A stretch of 64,000 bases of DNA from Streptomyces sp. NL15-2K (lineage in GTDB: Bacteria > Actinomycetota > Actinomycetes > Streptomycetales > Streptomycetaceae): the NCBI RefSeq assembly GCF_030551255.1, contig NZ_CP130630.1, forward strand, positions 5,995,501 to 6,059,500, given 5' to 3'. The notes below the pieces were generated by a model, which saw only the letters and a list, made by a program, of their open reading frames with translations, searched no databases and was not told where the DNA came from. This document shows, in pieces, positions 62,070 to 64,000 of the stretch; position 1 is the first letter of the stretch; each line of letters begins with the position of its first letter. The translations under genes and the position numbers were made by a program.

Positions 62070-64000
62070 ATGGGAACCGCTGGCCTCGGCGGGCGGTACC
62101 GCCTGGGCAGACTCGGCACGTCGTTGTTGCTGCTGCTCCCGCTGCTCGGGGTGACGGCGGCCTCCGGGCAGGGCAGCAGCGCCGAGTCCCGGCCGCGGGC
62201 GGCCGACGCCGCCGACGCCCGGGTGGCGTACGCCGGTACCGGGCACCGCAGTCTCGGCAAGGCCACCCCCGACCCCAACGACCCCTCCACCACACCGCTG
62301 TTCGGGGACGGCCCGGCCCACTTCGACGTCCAGCCGTCCGCCCTCGGCGACCGGATGGTCTTCGCGAGCCGCCGCGACGAGAAGAACCCGCAGATCTATC
62401 TGCGGGCCGCCGACGGTTCGGTACGCAAACTCACCAGCGGCATGGACGCGGCGCACCCCCAGCTGACCCCGGACGGCCGGTCCGTGCTGTTCGACTCCGC
62501 CGAGGCGAGCGGCCTGGGCGGCGGGACGCAGCGCGACCTGTGGCGGGTGCGCATCGACGGCACCGGCATGACACAGCTCACCGACACCACCGCGAACGAG
62601 GAGGACCCGACGGTCTCCCCGGACGGGCAGCGGATCGCGTACTCGAGCGACAGCGACGCGTCGGTCGGGCAGCAGATCTACGTACGGCCGCTGGCAGGCG
62701 GCACCGCCACCCGGATCACCGATCCCGGGAACGGCGCGGCCACCGAGCCCGCGTGGAACCCGGTGAACGACGACGTGAACCGGGACTGGATCGCGTACAC
62801 CGCCACCACGACCGTCGACGGGCGGTCCCGGCCCCAGCTGCGGATCACGGACGGGACCAGCGACGAGCCGCTGTTCGCGGGCGATTACGCAACCTGGCGT
62901 GCCCACGGGGCAGCGTGGAAGCCCGACGGGGACGGGGTGGTATTCCTGAGCCCTGAGATCACCTGTGACTGTGCGGGCGACTATGACCATGTGTTCAGTT
63001 CGCCCGTGCACTCCGACGACGTACCCCAGATGGAGATCAATGAGGACCGGGAGGTCCTCTCGCCCACCTGGCTCGGCCCGATCGACGGCGGCGGCGTGGT
63101 GGTGGACCGCACCACGGCGGCGGAGCCGGAGCCCAAAGCCCCTGACGACGGGCTCTCCGGCGCGCACGTGGTGACGCTGCAGGACGCCCGGATGGACGGA
63201 TCCGACCCACGCGACCTGGGCCTGACGATTCTCAACGAGGACCCGGAGGCCGACACCAACACCGATCCCGCCAAGGACCCGCTGTTCCAGCCCAGGGACG
63301 CGTACGACCCGTGGACCGAGCGGCAGAACTACACGCCGGACGGCCGCCGCATCGTCGTCACCCGCTTCGAGAACAACGATGACGGCCAACGGATCGAGCG
63401 GATCTGGATGGTGGACGCCGACGGCTCCAACGCGGCGCCCATGCCGCTCGAAGGACGCGCCGCGACGGACTGGGACACCGACCCGACGTTCTCCCCGGAC
63501 GGCAAGTACCTCGCCTTCACCCGGACCTCGCCGGGCGGCGTCGGAGAGGCCGCGGGGCCCAGCCGCATCCTCATCGCGGACGCGGCCACCGGCGCGATCA
63601 CCGGCCGGATCACTCCGCCGGCCGGGCAGCTCCAGGGCCAGGACGCGCAGCCCACCTGGTCCTCCGACGGCACCACCCTGGCCTTCACCCGCAACATGGA
63701 GATCGACGGGGGCGGCGGCAACAAGCACATCTGGACCGTGCCCGTGAACGACCTGACCCGGCAGAGCGACCTGAGCGCCACGAACTGCCCGGGCAGCTGC
63801 GCGATCATCGACGACAGCCCGGCGTTCTCCCCGGACGGGCTCAGCATCGCCTTCAACCGCAAGAGCGGTGGCGGCCAGGTCGACGAAGGCGGCGGCCTCC
63901 TCCTGACGTCCCTGTCGGGCGACGACTGCCAGGTGCTCCTGCCCGCCTCCCTCCTCGACCTCCCCGGCGCCTGCGGCCGCGAGCTGCCGGACACCTCGGA
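62070..64000 (+). CDS. Secreted PD40/TolB-like beta-propeller protein, 3' end beyond the window
   Basis: At least 643 residues, running off the right edge. An N-terminal signal sequence (GRLGTSLLLLLPLLGVTAASG) is followed by repeated PD40 blades: AHPQLTPDGRSVLF, EDPTVSPDGQRIAYSS, YTPDGRRIVVTRF, DPTFSPDGKYLAFTR, AQPTWSSDGTTLAFTR and SPAFSPDGLSIAFNR. TolB-like propellers bind proteins or serve as the lid of peptidases. ATG at 62070 follows GAGGGGG by 6 nt. It is 211 bp after the LuxR gene and possibly in its regulon. Confidence 0.85.
   Translation, partial: MGTAGLGGRYRLGRLGTSLLLLLPLLGVTAASGQGSSAESRPRAADAADARVAYAGTGHRSLGKATPDPNDPSTTPLFGDGPAHFDVQPSALGDRMVFASRRDEKNPQIYLRAADGSVRKLTSGMDAAHPQLTPDGRSVLFDSAEASGLGGGTQRDLWRVRIDGTGMTQLTDTTANEEDPTVSPDGQRIAYSSDSDASVGQQIYVRPLAGGTATRITDPGNGAATEPAWNPVNDDVNRDWIAYTATTTVDGRSRPQLRITDGTSDEPLFAGDYATWRAHGAAWKPDGDGVVFLSPEITCDCAGDYDHVFSSPVHSDDVPQMEINEDREVLSPTWLGPIDGGGVVVDRTTAAEPEPKAPDDGLSGAHVVTLQDARMDGSDPRDLGLTILNEDPEADTNTDPAKDPLFQPRDAYDPWTERQNYTPDGRRIVVTRFENNDDGQRIERIWMVDADGSNAAPMPLEGRAATDWDTDPTFSPDGKYLAFTRTSPGGVGEAAGPSRILIADAATGAITGRITPPAGQLQGQDAQPTWSSDGTTLAFTRNMEIDGGGGNKHIWTVPVNDLTRQSDLSATNCPGSCAIIDDSPAFSPDGLSIAFNRKSGGGQVDEGGGLLLTSLSGDDCQVLLPASLLDLPGACGRELPDTS

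Noticed and set aside
61788..63728. 646-residue minus-strand frame over the PD40 gene
   Set aside because: Shadow frame. The plus strand has a signal peptide and at least six PD40 repeats.

Overview
The window is high-G+C actinobacterial chromosome, almost certainly Streptomyces. Codon third positions are nearly all G or C, and GTG and TTG starts occur beside good AGGAGG ribosome sites. Also present are a DmdR/IdeR-type iron box, many Cys-lipoprotein transport proteins, IclR, LysR, CGNR and XRE regulators, a SpoIIE phosphatase, a PASTA-less Ser/Thr kinase and a type II aromatic polyketide synthase. No tRNA, rRNA, CRISPR array or complete insertion sequence was seen.

Left part (1-19.4 kb): a secreted GH30 endo-beta-1,6-galactanase-like enzyme behind a perfect 16-bp LacI-type palindrome; a TerB-like protein; an adenylation-carrier-membrane acyltransferase fusion divergent from a ferric iron ABC transporter (three genes) across an iron box; an IclR regulator divergent from a polar amino-acid-type ABC transporter and a PfkB sugar kinase, with two related 17-bp operators; a decayed MFS gene running into a G+C repeat tract that has no A for 371 nt; a lipoprotein; an epoxide hydrolase divergent from a CGNR regulator over a repeated operator; and a lone RutA-type pyrimidine oxygenase.

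Middle (19.5-39 kb): a 987-residue PAS/GAF/SpoIIE/HATPase protein followed by a 220-bp MITE-like element that supplies the stop codon of the next gene; an XRE membrane regulator and a DUF4232-type lipoprotein; a broken membrane-anchored gene; a Ser/Thr kinase fused to a PQQ-like propeller; an ATP-grasp protein; an orphan ribose/xylose-type binding protein; and a LysR regulator divergent from a four-gene unit made of a DUF3604 PHP-type enzyme and a glycine-betaine-type ABC transporter.

Right part (39-59 kb): a type II polyketide cluster in two main transcription units. Unit 1 (41.4-50.1 kb) carries tailoring genes resembling the actinorhodin ActIV, ActVA-5, ActVI-1, ActVI-A and ActVI-2 set, plus a luciferase-like monooxygenase, a secreted protein and an exporter. 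It ends in a 26-bp-stem terminator. Unit 2 (50.4-58.1 kb) carries KS-alpha, CLF, C9-ketoreductase, aromatase/cyclase, FMN reductase, ACP, a 53-residue acidic protein, a hydrolase and a second exporter. A NarL-type and an OmpR-type regulator flank the units. The set suggests a reduced, pyran-forming aromatic polyketide. Two CLF gate residues are smaller than in actinorhodin, which points to a chain longer than C16. The cluster lies between the intact 3' end of the betaine permease gene and a decayed copy of that same 3' end 20 kb away, which suggests an acquired island.

Far right (59.6-64 kb): a membrane protein with beta-sandwich-like domains divergent from a LuxR regulator, then a large secreted PD40/TolB-like protein cut by the window edge.
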